In this document: piece by piece, positions 25,414-33,566 of the stretch
Layout: the number at the start of each line of letters is the position of its first letter
How positions within the stretch are numbered: the stretch's first letter is position 1
Source: Nitrospinaceae bacterium
GTDB taxonomy: Bacteria > Nitrospinota > Nitrospinia > Nitrospinales > JACRGP01
Length of the DNA: 64,000 nt
Assembly (NCBI GenBank): GCA_029261555.1
Contig: JAJDBB010000039.1
Coordinates: forward strand, 39,579-103,578
Direction of reading: 5' to 3'
Notes under the pieces: generated by a model
Told to the model about the DNA's origin: nothing
The model's database searches: none
What the model saw: the letters and a program-made list of their open reading frames with translations, nothing else
Translations under genes and position numbers: made by a program

Positions 25414-27168
25414 ATGAACCTGATCGAAAAATTCCCGGACAAGGAACTTTACCTCAGGATCAAAACCATCCTCCTGTTGCGGACCATTTTTCTGACCGGG
25501 TTCGTGATCAGCGTCTATTTTTTCCACCAACATTTTCCCTACAGAACCCCCGTTGTTCCCCTCAGCCTCACCCTGGTTCTGGCCTATCTGTTTTGCATCG
25601 TTTACGCCATATTGCTAAAAGTGAAAATCAATCTGTTTGTCGTCTCCTCCCTTCAAGTGGCCGGCGACCTGCTCGTGGTCGCGGGTATTATCTTTTCCAC
25701 CGGAGGTATCGAAAGCCCCTTCTCCTTTTTATATTCCCTGGTCATTATCGCCACCAGCGCCATGTTGCCCCGCGCGGCCACATATCTCGTTGCCTCAATC
25801 GCCGGAATTTCCTACGGCCTGCTTCTGGACCTGGAATATTACGACGTCCTCCAGCCCGTTTACCTGTTTGCAAAAGCGCCCGTCTCCAACGAAGGCGGCT
25901 ACGTTTTTTACATCATATTCCTCAATATCGTTTCCTACTACGCCGTCGCCTTTCTCAGCAGTCTACTGTCTCACCGCTTGAACCTGATCAAAGAGCAACT
26001 CCTCCTGACCAGCAGCCACCTGGAAAAACTACAGGCTTTTCATAAAGACGTGGTGCAAAACATGGAAAACGGTTTGCTGACAGCCGACCTGAACGGAAGA
26101 ATCACTTCCATGAATCCCGCCGCCGGGCGAATTCTCAATCATCCGGAAAACGAAGCCCTTGGGAAAGCCTGTTTTGAAATTCTGCCCATTTCCACTCTGC
26201 AAAAATTTTTCCTGAAACACGGCGCTCGCCTGCCGGCGGATTACATTGAAGAAACCTTGATCCGAAATGATGGATCCCAAATTCACCTCGGAGTCAAAAT
26301 GAGTCGGCTGACCTCCAGACCCGGTCCCCGCGTGGACGCCGAGACCCAGGGTTACATCGTGGCGTTTGAGGACGTCACCCAAGTCAGGGAAATGAAAGAT
26401 AAAATGGCTCAGTCAGAACAACTCGCCGCCGTCGGAAAATTTTCCGCCGGACTGGCCCATGAAATCCGCAATCCCTTGGCCTCCATTAGCGGCTCCATTC
26501 AAGTCCTCAAAAAAGATCTGAACCTGGAGGGACCCAACCGGACACTGATGGACATCGTCCTTAAAGAAACCCAGCGGCTCGACCGCATCGTCTCCGATTT
26601 CCTCCACTTCGCCAATCCCAGAAAGGACAGGCCCATCCGGATGGACATGGTTGAACTGGTTCGGGAAGTCATCGCCCTCTTGAAAAACAGCAGCGAATAC
26701 CAAAGCTCCCTGGACGTCCTGTTCCAGCCGGGCGGGGGCGACTATTCCATCCATCTCGACGAACAGCAGATCAAGCAAATGGTCTGGAACCTGTGCCTCA
26801 ACGCCATGCAGGCGATGGACTTTTCCGGCGTCTTGAAAATTGACCTGCAATCAGCGGATAGCTTTCAGCACGGCGCATTTAAAGCTAAACAGCCCGGACT
26901 AGTATTGTTTGTTGAAGACAGCGGATGCGGTATTCCTCCCGCCAGCCTGAAAACCATATTCGATCCTTTCTACACGACCAAGGAAAACGGCGTTGGACTG
27001 GGCCTGGCGCGGGTCAAGCAGATCGTTGAGCGTAACGAGGGTTATATCGGAATCGACAGCGAAGTCGGCAGAGGAACCCGCTTCACTCTATACTTTCCCC
27101 GCCGTAAGGAAGAACCTGAGCCGGAACAAGAAGCGCTCGCCGCCGGGGAAAACCGCGCGACAACCTGA
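25414..27168 (+). CDS. pilS: PilS-like membrane sensor histidine kinase
   Basis: A 584-residue sensor kinase. About six N-terminal membrane helices (IKTILLLRTIFLTGFVISVY to VSYYAVAFLSSLLSH) are followed by a coiled coil, a PAS domain (QNMENGLLTADLNGRITSMN), a HisKA domain with the phosphorylated His in SAGLAHEIRNPLASISGSIQ, and a complete HATPase_c with N box (WNLCLNAMQAM), G1 (DSGCGI), F box and G2 (GLGLARVKQIV). In Pseudomonas PilS phosphorylates PilR to drive pilin expression. No pilR follows in this window, so the partner regulator must be elsewhere. Confidence 0.85.
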   Translation: MNLIEKFPDKELYLRIKTILLLRTIFLTGFVISVYFFHQHFPYRTPVVPLSLTLVLAYLFCIVYAILLKVKINLFVVSSLQVAGDLLVVAGIIFSTGGIESPFSFLYSLVIIATSAMLPRAATYLVASIAGISYGLLLDLEYYDVLQPVYLFAKAPVSNEGGYVFYIIFLNIVSYYAVAFLSSLLSHRLNLIKEQLLLTSSHLEKLQAFHKDVVQNMENGLLTADLNGRITSMNPAAGRILNHPENEALGKACFEILPISTLQKFFLKHGARLPADYIEETLIRNDGSQIHLGVKMSRLTSRPGPRVDAETQGYIVAFEDVTQVREMKDKMAQSEQLAAVGKFSAGLAHEIRNPLASISGSIQVLKKDLNLEGPNRTLMDIVLKETQRLDRIVSDFLHFANPRKDRPIRMDMVELVREVIALLKNSSEYQSSLDVLFQPGGGDYSIHLDEQQIKQMVWNLCLNAMQAMDFSGVLKIDLQSADSFQHGAFKAKQPGLVLFVEDSGCGIPPASLKTIFDPFYTTKENGVGLGLARVKQIVERNEGYIGIDSEVGRGTRFTLYFPRRKEEPEPEQEALAAGENRATT

Positions 27169-27183
27169 GACGGAATTTATACA

Positions 27184-27414
27184 ATGGAAGAAAAAGGACC
27201 GTTCAAAATCACCGACGCCGAAGAGCTGGCCATCTGTACCTGCATGCAATCCAACCACTGGCCGCTGTGCGACGGATCGCATCACACGCTTTCCGGCGAT
27301 GGACCGGACCTGATCAAGCTGGACAAAACCAAAACGTATTATTTTTGCGGATGCTACAAAACCAAAAACCGGCCGTTCTGCGACGGTTCACACGAGAAAA
27401 AAAATGAGCGCTGA
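27184..27414 (+). CDS. Double CDGSH iron-sulfur protein
   Basis: A 76-residue protein with two CDGSH-type motifs, C-T-C-x7-PLCDGSH and C-G-C-x7-PFCDGSH, each providing three Cys and one His for a 2Fe-2S cluster of the mitoNEET kind. A single chain therefore carries two pseudo-symmetric clusters. No signal or membrane segment is present, so it should be a soluble cytoplasmic redox or cluster-transfer protein. It follows pilS by 15 bp but is functionally unrelated as far as can be seen. Confidence 0.9.
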   Translation: MEEKGPFKITDAEELAICTCMQSNHWPLCDGSHHTLSGDGPDLIKLDKTKTYYFCGCYKTKNRPFCDGSHEKKNER

Positions 27415-27429
27415 TTGTCTTCTCCGTCT

Positions 27430-27526
27430 ACTCGCCGCAGGGGCGGCAGGGAAATCTTTTTGGGGTAACGTTTCGAGTGAAGGTGAGCTTGCAACTCAAA
27501 CTCTGCCGGGCGTTGCCCGGCGGCAA
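27430..27526 (+). repeat. Dispersed intergenic repeat copy, upstream flank of the FGE-fold lipoprotein gene
   Basis: Contains GGGGTAACGTTTCGAGTGAA, GGTGAGCTTGCAACTCAAAC and the hairpin GCCGGGC-gtt-GCCCGGC, which ends at the ATG of the next gene. The same block order occurs at 28337-28527 and 63850-63930. Confidence 0.65.
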
Positions 27527-28339
27527 ATGTATCTGCCTGTTTTCTGCGCCCTGATCGCGCTCGCTCTGTCCGCTTGCGCGGGAAGCGGCGACATGGTCCG
27601 CGTGCCCGCGGGTCTCTTCTCCATGGGCTACGAAATCGACAACCGCAACGAGTGGGGAGACGTCGACGAAGAGCCCGTCCACGAAGTTTATCTGGACGCC
27701 TACAGTATCGATAAATACGAAACGACAAGCCGGGAATTTGCGGAATTTCTAAATGCGGATCCGGACGAAAGCGAACGCTACATAAAACTCGGCAAGCGCG
27801 TGACGGTTGAAAAAGCTGACGGCAAATTCCGCGCCCGCGCCGGACTCGAAAACTATCCCGTCAACCGGGTAACCTGGCACGGCGCAAACGCCTATTGTCG
27901 GTGGAAAGGCAAACGCCTGCCCACCGAAGCGGAATGGGAAAAAGCCGCGCGCGGCGAGGATGGGCGCACCTTCCCCTGGGGCGAAGAACATCCCGACGAC
28001 TCGCTCGCCACCTACCGGCGGGAGATCGGCGAATTTGGGTTTAAAGCAATGGAGCCGGTGGACAGCCTTCCAGAGGGCCGGTCGCCCTACGGTCTCCACC
28101 ACATGGCGGGAAACGCCTGGGAATGGGTCGCCGACTGGTTCGACGATGATTATTATGCGCACTCTCCCAAGGCCAATCCCAAAGGACCCGACAGCGGAAC
28201 CACAAAAGTATTGCGCGGCGGCAACTGGTACTATAAAGCCTATTACATGCGCTCCGCCTACCGCTTCAACGACAAACCCGAAGCGACTAAAATCTGGCAG
28301 GGCTTCCGTTGCTCCGGGGACGCCCCCGAGGGCAGATAG
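27527..28339 (+). CDS. Formylglycine-generating-enzyme fold (SUMF1-type) lipoprotein
   Basis: A 270-residue lipoprotein: the start at 27527 gives MYLPVFCALIALALSAC, a clean lipobox at Cys17. The longer frame upstream only translates repeat DNA. The FGE/C-type-lectin-like fold is shown by MVRVPAGLFSMGYEIDNRNE, VTWHGANAYCRWKGKRLPTE, WEKAARGEDGRTFPWGEEHP, HHMAGNAWEWVADWFDDDYY and the closing WQGFRCSG. The catalytic cysteine region of true FGE is replaced (AYYMRSAYRFNDKPEATK), so sulfatase activation is not expected; related proteins serve as binding or structural modules. The final residues and stop codon are encoded by a dispersed-repeat copy. Confidence 0.85.
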   Translation: MYLPVFCALIALALSACAGSGDMVRVPAGLFSMGYEIDNRNEWGDVDEEPVHEVYLDAYSIDKYETTSREFAEFLNADPDESERYIKLGKRVTVEKADGKFRARAGLENYPVNRVTWHGANAYCRWKGKRLPTEAEWEKAARGEDGRTFPWGEEHPDDSLATYRREIGEFGFKAMEPVDSLPEGRSPYGLHHMAGNAWEWVADWFDDDYYAHSPKANPKGPDSGTTKVLRGGNWYYKAYYMRSAYRFNDKPEATKIWQGFRCSGDAPEGR

Positions 28340-28527
28340 TGTAACGTTTAGGGAATAGCGCACAAACAAGGGTGAACTTGCATCTCAAACCCTGCCCCCA
28401 CGGCGAGTGGCAGCGTGACGCTGGAGGCAATTAGTGTAGCCTTTAAGTAATATCCCGCGAACAAGGGTGAACTTGCATCTCAAATCCTGCCCCCACGGCG
28501 AGTGGCCGGGGACGCCCCCGGAGGCAG
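28316..28527 (+). repeat. Tandem pair of dispersed repeats (plus a partial copy inside the upstream CDS)
   Basis: Two units of about 95 bp (28337-28432 and 28433-28527) share AGTGTA, GAACAAGGGTGAACTTGCAT or a near match, CTCAAA, CCTGCCCCCACGGCGAGTGG and a terminal hairpin. The hairpin stems differ: CAGCG-tga-CGCTG in unit one, CCGGGG-acgc-CCCCGG in unit two. A third hairpin of the second type (28316-28332) forms the last codons of the upstream lipoprotein gene. Confidence 0.8.
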
Positions 28528-28553
28528 TGTTTTGAAATGAGAAATTTTTGGTT

Positions 28554-28588
28554 CCCTCCGTGCACATTTGTGTCTATCTGTGGTTCCC
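28554..28588 (+). repeat. Short intergenic motif of the TTTGTGTCTATCTGTGGTTC type
   Basis: CCCTCCGTGCACATTTGTGT followed by CTATCTGTGGTTCC resembles a widely scattered intergenic word in many bacterial genomes whose function is unknown to me. It lies just upstream of the DUF115 gene. Confidence 0.4.
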
Positions 28589-28618
28589 CTTTTTAACTGA
28601 CAACTACTTTTCATCTTT

Positions 28619-29530
28619 ATGTCTACCAACTCACATTTAGACGAAGTCAAAGACGCGACCATCAGGCGCTTCGCCGAGTTGTGGCGCGCCAACTTCCAGG
28701 CCAATCTGGAATCCATTCAACGCAATCCCGGCACGGCCAGTCTGCGAGGCAAATTTAAAAACTCCCCCTGCATCGTCATAGGGGCCGGGCCGTCGCTGGA
28801 CAAAAACATTCGCTTGTTGAGGCAGGTCCAGGACAAGGCCGTCCTCATCGCCAGCGACGCCGCATTGAAATCGCTGGCGCGGCACGAAATCAAACCTGCC
28901 TTCGTCGTCAGCCTTGACCCGCAGGACGAAATCACCAAATTTTACGCAAACGTTCCGCACAAGGGGATCACGCTCGTCGCGCCGACCATCGTCCACCCAC
29001 GCGTGCTGGACCTTTGGGAGGGCGCCGTTGTGTTCTTCAACAAGCACGCGCCGGACATTCCCGTTCTCAGCGAGATTCAAAAACAACTTCCCAGAGTCGG
29101 AACGCTGACGCCCGGCGGTACCGTGCTGTCCGTCGCTTACGACCTGGCGTTTCAGTCCGGCGGCGACCCGATCATTTTTGTGGGACAAGACCTGTCCTAC
29201 TCCCCTAAAAACACCTACAGCCGCAGTTCCGAAAACGGCGACGAAGATTTCGCAACCCGGTTGAAGAATCAGGGAGAGAATATCGTCTTCGAAACGGACG
29301 TCTACGGCCAGCGAGCGCCTACCTTGAAATCCATGTCCGTGTCCCGGCAGTGGTTCCACTGGGCGTTTCGCGAATGGAAGCGCCCAGAACCATTGACCAT
29401 CCTCAACTGTAGCGAGTCTGGCATATTGGACCAGTGCGAGCAGATGTCGTTCAGCGAAGCGATTTATAAATACTGCGGAAAGAAAGTGAACGTCGACTGG
29501 CTTATGAAAAAAGCGTTGAAAAAGAAGTAG
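28619..29530 (+). CDS. DUF115 (MptE-like) family protein
   Basis: A 303-residue soluble protein with the DUF115/6-hydroxymethylpterin diphosphokinase MptE-like core: CIVIGAGPSLDKNIRLLRQV, VLIASDAALKSLARHEIKPA, FVVSLDPQDE and the distal PIIFVGQDLSYS. In motility gene clusters this fold is the motility accessory factor (Maf) that glycosylates flagellin with nonulosonic acids; in archaea it is a pterin pyrophosphokinase. Here no flagellar gene is near; the proximity to pilus and glycosyltransferase genes hints at a surface-sugar role. The N-terminus looks complete. The specific reaction is unresolved. Confidence 0.7.
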   Translation: MSTNSHLDEVKDATIRRFAELWRANFQANLESIQRNPGTASLRGKFKNSPCIVIGAGPSLDKNIRLLRQVQDKAVLIASDAALKSLARHEIKPAFVVSLDPQDEITKFYANVPHKGITLVAPTIVHPRVLDLWEGAVVFFNKHAPDIPVLSEIQKQLPRVGTLTPGGTVLSVAYDLAFQSGGDPIIFVGQDLSYSPKNTYSRSSENGDEDFATRLKNQGENIVFETDVYGQRAPTLKSMSVSRQWFHWAFREWKRPEPLTILNCSESGILDQCEQMSFSEAIYKYCGKKVNVDWLMKKALKKK

Positions 29531-29621
29531 GGCGACACAGGGGAAACATTTAACCTTTTCTGTTCAGCTTTCCAACAAAAAAGATAGGTCGCAGGGGCAA
29601 GTTATCGAACCGCCGGAATCT

Positions 29622-29660
29622 CGCTCCCCTTCTGCCTCATCGGGAAGTTGAAGGGGAGCG
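29622..29660. other. 11-bp inverted repeat between DUF115 gene and ssrA
   Basis: CGCTCCCCTTC and GAAGGGGAGCG pair perfectly around a 17-nt loop, 10 bp from the tmRNA 3' end. No T-run follows on either strand, but it may terminate or process either convergent transcript. Confidence 0.5.
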
Positions 29661-29669
29661 GTTATAAGA

Positions 29670-30026
29670 TGGTGGAGGCGGGGGGAATTGAACCCCCGTC
29701 CGAAAGTTTTCAACTGAAGGCTTCTACATGCTTAGTCCGCGATTGAATTTCGCGCCGAAGGCTCCCGCGGACAGGACCCGCTCAACGCTATCCCCAAAAA
29801 GCGTCTCGCCTCGCGTCCCTGGGGAATGAACGCGAAACCAGCCTGCGAAATGACGTTTGCATCCCCCCAAGCAGGCAATGAAGGGGCAAACGGTAGAGGG
29901 TTTTACGCCGCTACAGCTACTTCATAATCGTTAGCGATTATGGTTTTTGCCGTTTTTTAACGGGCCAACGGCATCCCGCACATGCAACCTTCGTCTACGT
30001 TCTCCCGTCGAATCCAGTTCGCCCCC
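29670..30026 (-). ncRNA. ssrA: Transfer-messenger RNA (tmRNA)
   Basis: The 357-nt minus-strand gene has a 5' end GGGGGCGAACTGGATTCGAC and a 3' end with TTCAA loop, acceptor strand CGCCTCC and encoded ACCA. The 7-bp acceptor stem GGGGGCG/CGCCTCC pairs with one G-U. The resume codon is GCT at 29933-29935 and the frame reads A-N-D-Y-E-V-A-V-A-A then TAA at 29903-29905, so the degradation tag is Ala plus ANDYEVAVAA. tmRNA with SmpB rescues stalled ribosomes and marks the nascent chain for proteolysis. smpB is not in the window. The hairpin at 29622 lies just downstream. Confidence 0.97.
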
Positions 30027-30213
30027 TTTAATATAGGATAGGTTTTTATGGAAATGGGAACACCATCCCCTTTTCAATAATATAACAACTTTTGCGCGGT
30101 TTTGCCAGAAGGCCGTAAAGAGTCCATGGCGCGCCTTCGAGGTTTAGCTCGCCCGCCCGGTCGCAAAAAGAAACTTACTTTTTCCGGCGCCTGCTAGTAT
30201 CATATCGGCGGTT

Positions 30214-31473
30214 ATGACGCCTCCCATTATGAAATCATCCATTTTATCCCTGCAATATTTTTGCTATCCCGACGAAGTCGGCGGAGCCTGGAAATACACC
30301 TACGAGGTGAACAAGCGCCTGGCCCGGCGCGGCTACAACGTTTTCCAAATTACCTGCAAGCCTCGCGAGGATCTTCCGGATTACGAAGTGATCGACGGGA
30401 TCCACTACTTCCGGATTGGCGCGGCGGAGAGCAAGGGGTTCTTCTCTTTGCGACGGGCTTTAAGAAAAAAGATTCGCTTGGCGCGAGACTATGGGCCGAT
30501 CCATAGGATTCTGGCGCACAATCCATTAATTGATTTTTTGACGCTGGGCGCGCAGGGACTTTCAGCCGCGCCGAGAACGTATCATTTTTATTCCTCCTGG
30601 CACGACGAGGAAAAAATCAACCTGACCGCAGCGCAAAAGGATTCGCCTTTTTCCCTCTTGGGAAGCCTGAAGCTGTGGATGCGGCTGAGCATGATTCGTT
30701 GCATTGAGTGGACGAGTTTTTTCTTTGCCGACCAAGTCCTGTTTTTGAGCGAGTACACGCGCCGGCGTTTTCTGGATTATTACCCTCTGAAAAAAAAACG
30801 ATTGCTTATGGTCCCCGGCGGAGTGGACGTCGAGGCGTTTCGTCCAACGACAGAAGAGACGTTTCCGCAGAGGAACAAACTGGGTCTCCCTGAAAGCGTC
30901 CCTATTCTATTGACCGTTCGGCGTCTGGAAGCGCGCATGGGACTGGACAATTTGATCGACGCCGCGGCCCTGGTCCGGGACCGTTTGCCGGACGCCGATT
31001 TTTTCCTGGCCATCGTCGGAAAGGGATCTTTGGAAACGAAGTTGCGCGACCAGATAGAGCGTCTTGGGTTACAGGAGCGCGTGCGTTTGTTTGGCAAACT
31101 GGACGCAGATTGTTTGACCGACATTTACCGCGCCGCAGATTTGTTCGTCCTGCCTACGACGGAAATTGAGGGGTTTGGGTTGGTCACGGTCGAGGCGCTT
31201 GCCAGCGGTATACCGGTGATGGGCACCCCGGTCGGCGCCACGGCGGAAATTTTAAATCGCGTCGATCCCGCCTGGTTGTTCAAGGACGCCGGTCCCTCCG
31301 CCATTGCCGACGGGTTGGAAAAGTTTTTGAAAGACCCCAAACCGTTTGCGGATAAAAAAGCTCTTTGCCGTCAAGTCGCCGTCGGAAATTACGGTTGGGA
31401 TCAAATCGTCGACCGGCTGGAAGAAGAATTGTTCGACGCCGGCGCAAAATTTAATCGGGAATCCGGTCAATGA
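30214..31473 (+). CDS. Glycosyltransferase family 4 protein
   Basis: A 419-residue GT-B glycosyltransferase. The N-terminal acceptor domain begins SLQYFCYPDEVGGAWKYTYE with the usual Gly-rich loop. The C-terminal donor domain has ILLTVRRLEARMGLDNLIDA, VRLFGKLDADCLTDIYRAAD and the nucleotide-sugar-binding EIEGFGLVTVEALASGIPVM, where the E-x7-E of family 4 is visible. It should transfer a sugar from a nucleotide donor to a polysaccharide or lipid-linked acceptor at the inner face of the membrane. The stop overlaps the start of the next membrane gene by 4 bp. The start could also be the sixth codon (ATG at 30229). Confidence 0.88.
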   Translation: MTPPIMKSSILSLQYFCYPDEVGGAWKYTYEVNKRLARRGYNVFQITCKPREDLPDYEVIDGIHYFRIGAAESKGFFSLRRALRKKIRLARDYGPIHRILAHNPLIDFLTLGAQGLSAAPRTYHFYSSWHDEEKINLTAAQKDSPFSLLGSLKLWMRLSMIRCIEWTSFFFADQVLFLSEYTRRRFLDYYPLKKKRLLMVPGGVDVEAFRPTTEETFPQRNKLGLPESVPILLTVRRLEARMGLDNLIDAAALVRDRLPDADFFLAIVGKGSLETKLRDQIERLGLQERVRLFGKLDADCLTDIYRAADLFVLPTTEIEGFGLVTVEALASGIPVMGTPVGATAEILNRVDPAWLFKDAGPSAIADGLEKFLKDPKPFADKKALCRQVAVGNYGWDQIVDRLEEELFDAGAKFNRESGQ

Positions 31474-33557
31474 AAAAACTGATTCCTCCTTTCATTCTCG
31501 CCGCCGCGGTCCTGCTGGTTTACGGCAACACCTGGCAGAACTCCTTCCACTACGACGATTTGACTTCCATCTTGCAAAGGCCTTGGATACGCGGCCTGGA
31601 CAAGATCAGCCAGTTTATTTTCAGTTTTTCCGAGCGCCCCTTGTTGATCCTTTCTTTGAATCTGAACTACGCGATCAGTGAATTTGAAGTGTGGAGCTAT
31701 CACCTGTTTAATATCTTGGGGCACTTGTTCGCGACCTGCCTGGCATACGCGCTGACGGCGCTGGCTCTCGATTTTCGCTTGCAGCAGAAACCCGAAGAGC
31801 AAATCCTCTGGCGGCCTTTGCCGCTTTTCGCCGCCCTTGTTTTTGCTTTGCATCCCTTGAACACACAATCCGTCACCTACATTGCCAGCCGGTCCGCCGT
31901 GATGGCGACGGTATTTTACCTGGCGTTTTTATTTTTCTGGTTCCTGGGCGTCCGCAAAAGAAAATCGGCGCGGGGCGTAGGCGAAAAAAGTTTTTTCACC
32001 GGCGGGCCTTACTTTTTCGCGGCGCTGGTATCGCTGGGTTGCGGCGGGCTGACCAAGGAAATCGTCATGACCGCTCCCGCCATGGCGTTTTTGTTTCATT
32101 TTTATTTTGTGTCCGGGCAAACGTTCTTCCAATGGTTGCGGGGAATTTTTAAATGGCTGGCGCTAGGCGGGGTTCTATCCGGCTCGGCCCTCGTCTACAA
32201 ATTTTACGAATACGGCAAAGTCCTCATCGCCTCCAGAGCGGAAACTTCCAGCGCGACTTATTTTCTGACGCAATCTTTTGTTATCCCGTTTGAATATTTC
32301 TGGAAAATGATTTTTCCCTTCAACCTCAGCATCGACGTGGGATTTCCCCTCGTCGCCGACTGGACCGCCATCTCCAATTATTCGGGATTGTTGGCGCTGG
32401 CGGCTTTTGTCTGGGCGTTGACGCGCGTTTCCCGAACGCAAGCGTTTCTAGGGTTTGGCATGGCCTGGATGGGAGTTACGATTTTACCCACCTCCAGTTT
32501 CGTTCCCTTGTTGGACGTTGCGGTGGAGCATCGCACCTACCTGCCGATGACCGGCTTTGCGCTGTGCGCGGCCAGCCTGCTTTGCCTGGCGCTGGATTCC
32601 TCGCGGCGCGGGAAAGGGGAGGGGACAAGGACGGGCCTGAAACTGGGCGCCTGGGCGGGAGGTTTTCTGGTTCTTTTGCTGATGGCTTGTTTGACGATGG
32701 ATCGCAACCGCGCCTGGAAAGACGAGGAGTCTCTGTGGGCCGACGCTAAAATGAAAGCGCCTCGCCTGACGCGCGTCTACAACAACCTCGGAGAAGCCTA
32801 CGACCGGAAAAAGAAATACCAACTCGCGATCGCGGAATTTGAAACCGCCATTCGCATGGACCCGTTCTACACTTTCGGACTCAATAACCTGGGAAACGTG
32901 TACGGCAAGCTGGGGGACTACGATAAAGCTGCCGAGTATTTAAACCGGGCCATTCAGGCCGATCCCGCCTATGCCATGGCGCATTACAACCTGGCCACGG
33001 CCTATGTAAAAACTGATCGACTGGAGCAGGCGGCGCGGGAGTACAAAATCGCCATTCAACACGGTCCCTATCTTGAACAGGCCTACCTGAGTTTGGGGCA
33101 CCTGTCCCTACAAATGGGCAAGTTGAGCGACGCCGTGGATAATTTTAAAAAGTTTTTAGAGATGCAACCTAAAAACTTTCGCGCCCGGTTTGCGTTGGGC
33201 AACGCCTACGCGCAGGGGAAGTTGTACGATAAGGCGCGGGAGGAATACGAGAAAGCCGCGGAGCTGAATCCGGATTACATATTTCCTTTCATCAACCTGG
33301 CCACCGTTTACCTGCAAATCGGCAAGTACGACGAAGCGATTGAGGTGTACGAAAAAATTCTATCTCAAAGAGGCGGGAAAATCGCCGGGGTGCACAAGAA
33401 CCTGGGGATGGTTTATTATCAGCACAAGCAGGACGCAGCCAATGCCAAACGGCATTTTGAAGAGAGCCTGCGCCTCGAACCTAACCAGCCCCAAGCCTCG
33501 GTTCTCCGCAACATCATCGAGCAATTGAAGTCGGGGATGCTGAAACTCAATCAATAG
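31470..33557 (+). CDS. TMTC-like membrane protein with C-terminal TPRs
   Basis: A 695-residue protein. The N-terminal 420 residues carry about ten membrane helices and begin with GNTWQNSFHYDDLTSI, in which the DD of the first periplasmic loop is typical of GT-C mannosyltransferases (TMTC/DUF1736-like proteins). LHPLNTQSVTYIASRSAVMA is the matching signature. The C-terminal part has about seven TPRs (YNNLGEAYDRKKKYQLAIAE, GLNNLGNVYGKLGDYDKAAE, AHYNLATAYVKTDRLEQAAR). Animal TMTCs are O-mannosyltransferases; bacterial activity is not established. Coupled by ATGA to the GT4 gene, so they may act on the same glycan. Confidence 0.82.
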   Translation: MKKLIPPFILAAAVLLVYGNTWQNSFHYDDLTSILQRPWIRGLDKISQFIFSFSERPLLILSLNLNYAISEFEVWSYHLFNILGHLFATCLAYALTALALDFRLQQKPEEQILWRPLPLFAALVFALHPLNTQSVTYIASRSAVMATVFYLAFLFFWFLGVRKRKSARGVGEKSFFTGGPYFFAALVSLGCGGLTKEIVMTAPAMAFLFHFYFVSGQTFFQWLRGIFKWLALGGVLSGSALVYKFYEYGKVLIASRAETSSATYFLTQSFVIPFEYFWKMIFPFNLSIDVGFPLVADWTAISNYSGLLALAAFVWALTRVSRTQAFLGFGMAWMGVTILPTSSFVPLLDVAVEHRTYLPMTGFALCAASLLCLALDSSRRGKGEGTRTGLKLGAWAGGFLVLLLMACLTMDRNRAWKDEESLWADAKMKAPRLTRVYNNLGEAYDRKKKYQLAIAEFETAIRMDPFYTFGLNNLGNVYGKLGDYDKAAEYLNRAIQADPAYAMAHYNLATAYVKTDRLEQAAREYKIAIQHGPYLEQAYLSLGHLSLQMGKLSDAVDNFKKFLEMQPKNFRARFALGNAYAQGKLYDKAREEYEKAAELNPDYIFPFINLATVYLQIGKYDEAIEVYEKILSQRGGKIAGVHKNLGMVYYQHKQDAANAKRHFEESLRLEPNQPQASVLRNIIEQLKSGMLKLNQ

Positions 33558-33566
33558 AAATTTGGA

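Noticed and set aside
27404..27526. A 41-codon N-terminal extension of the FGE-fold lipoprotein
   Set aside because: The extension is repeat DNA and would bury the lipoprotein signal peptide in the chain.
29670..29700. A tRNA gene suggested by TTCAA-loop and CCA
   Set aside because: It is the 3' tRNA-like half of tmRNA; the 5' half lies 330 nt away with a tag frame between them.
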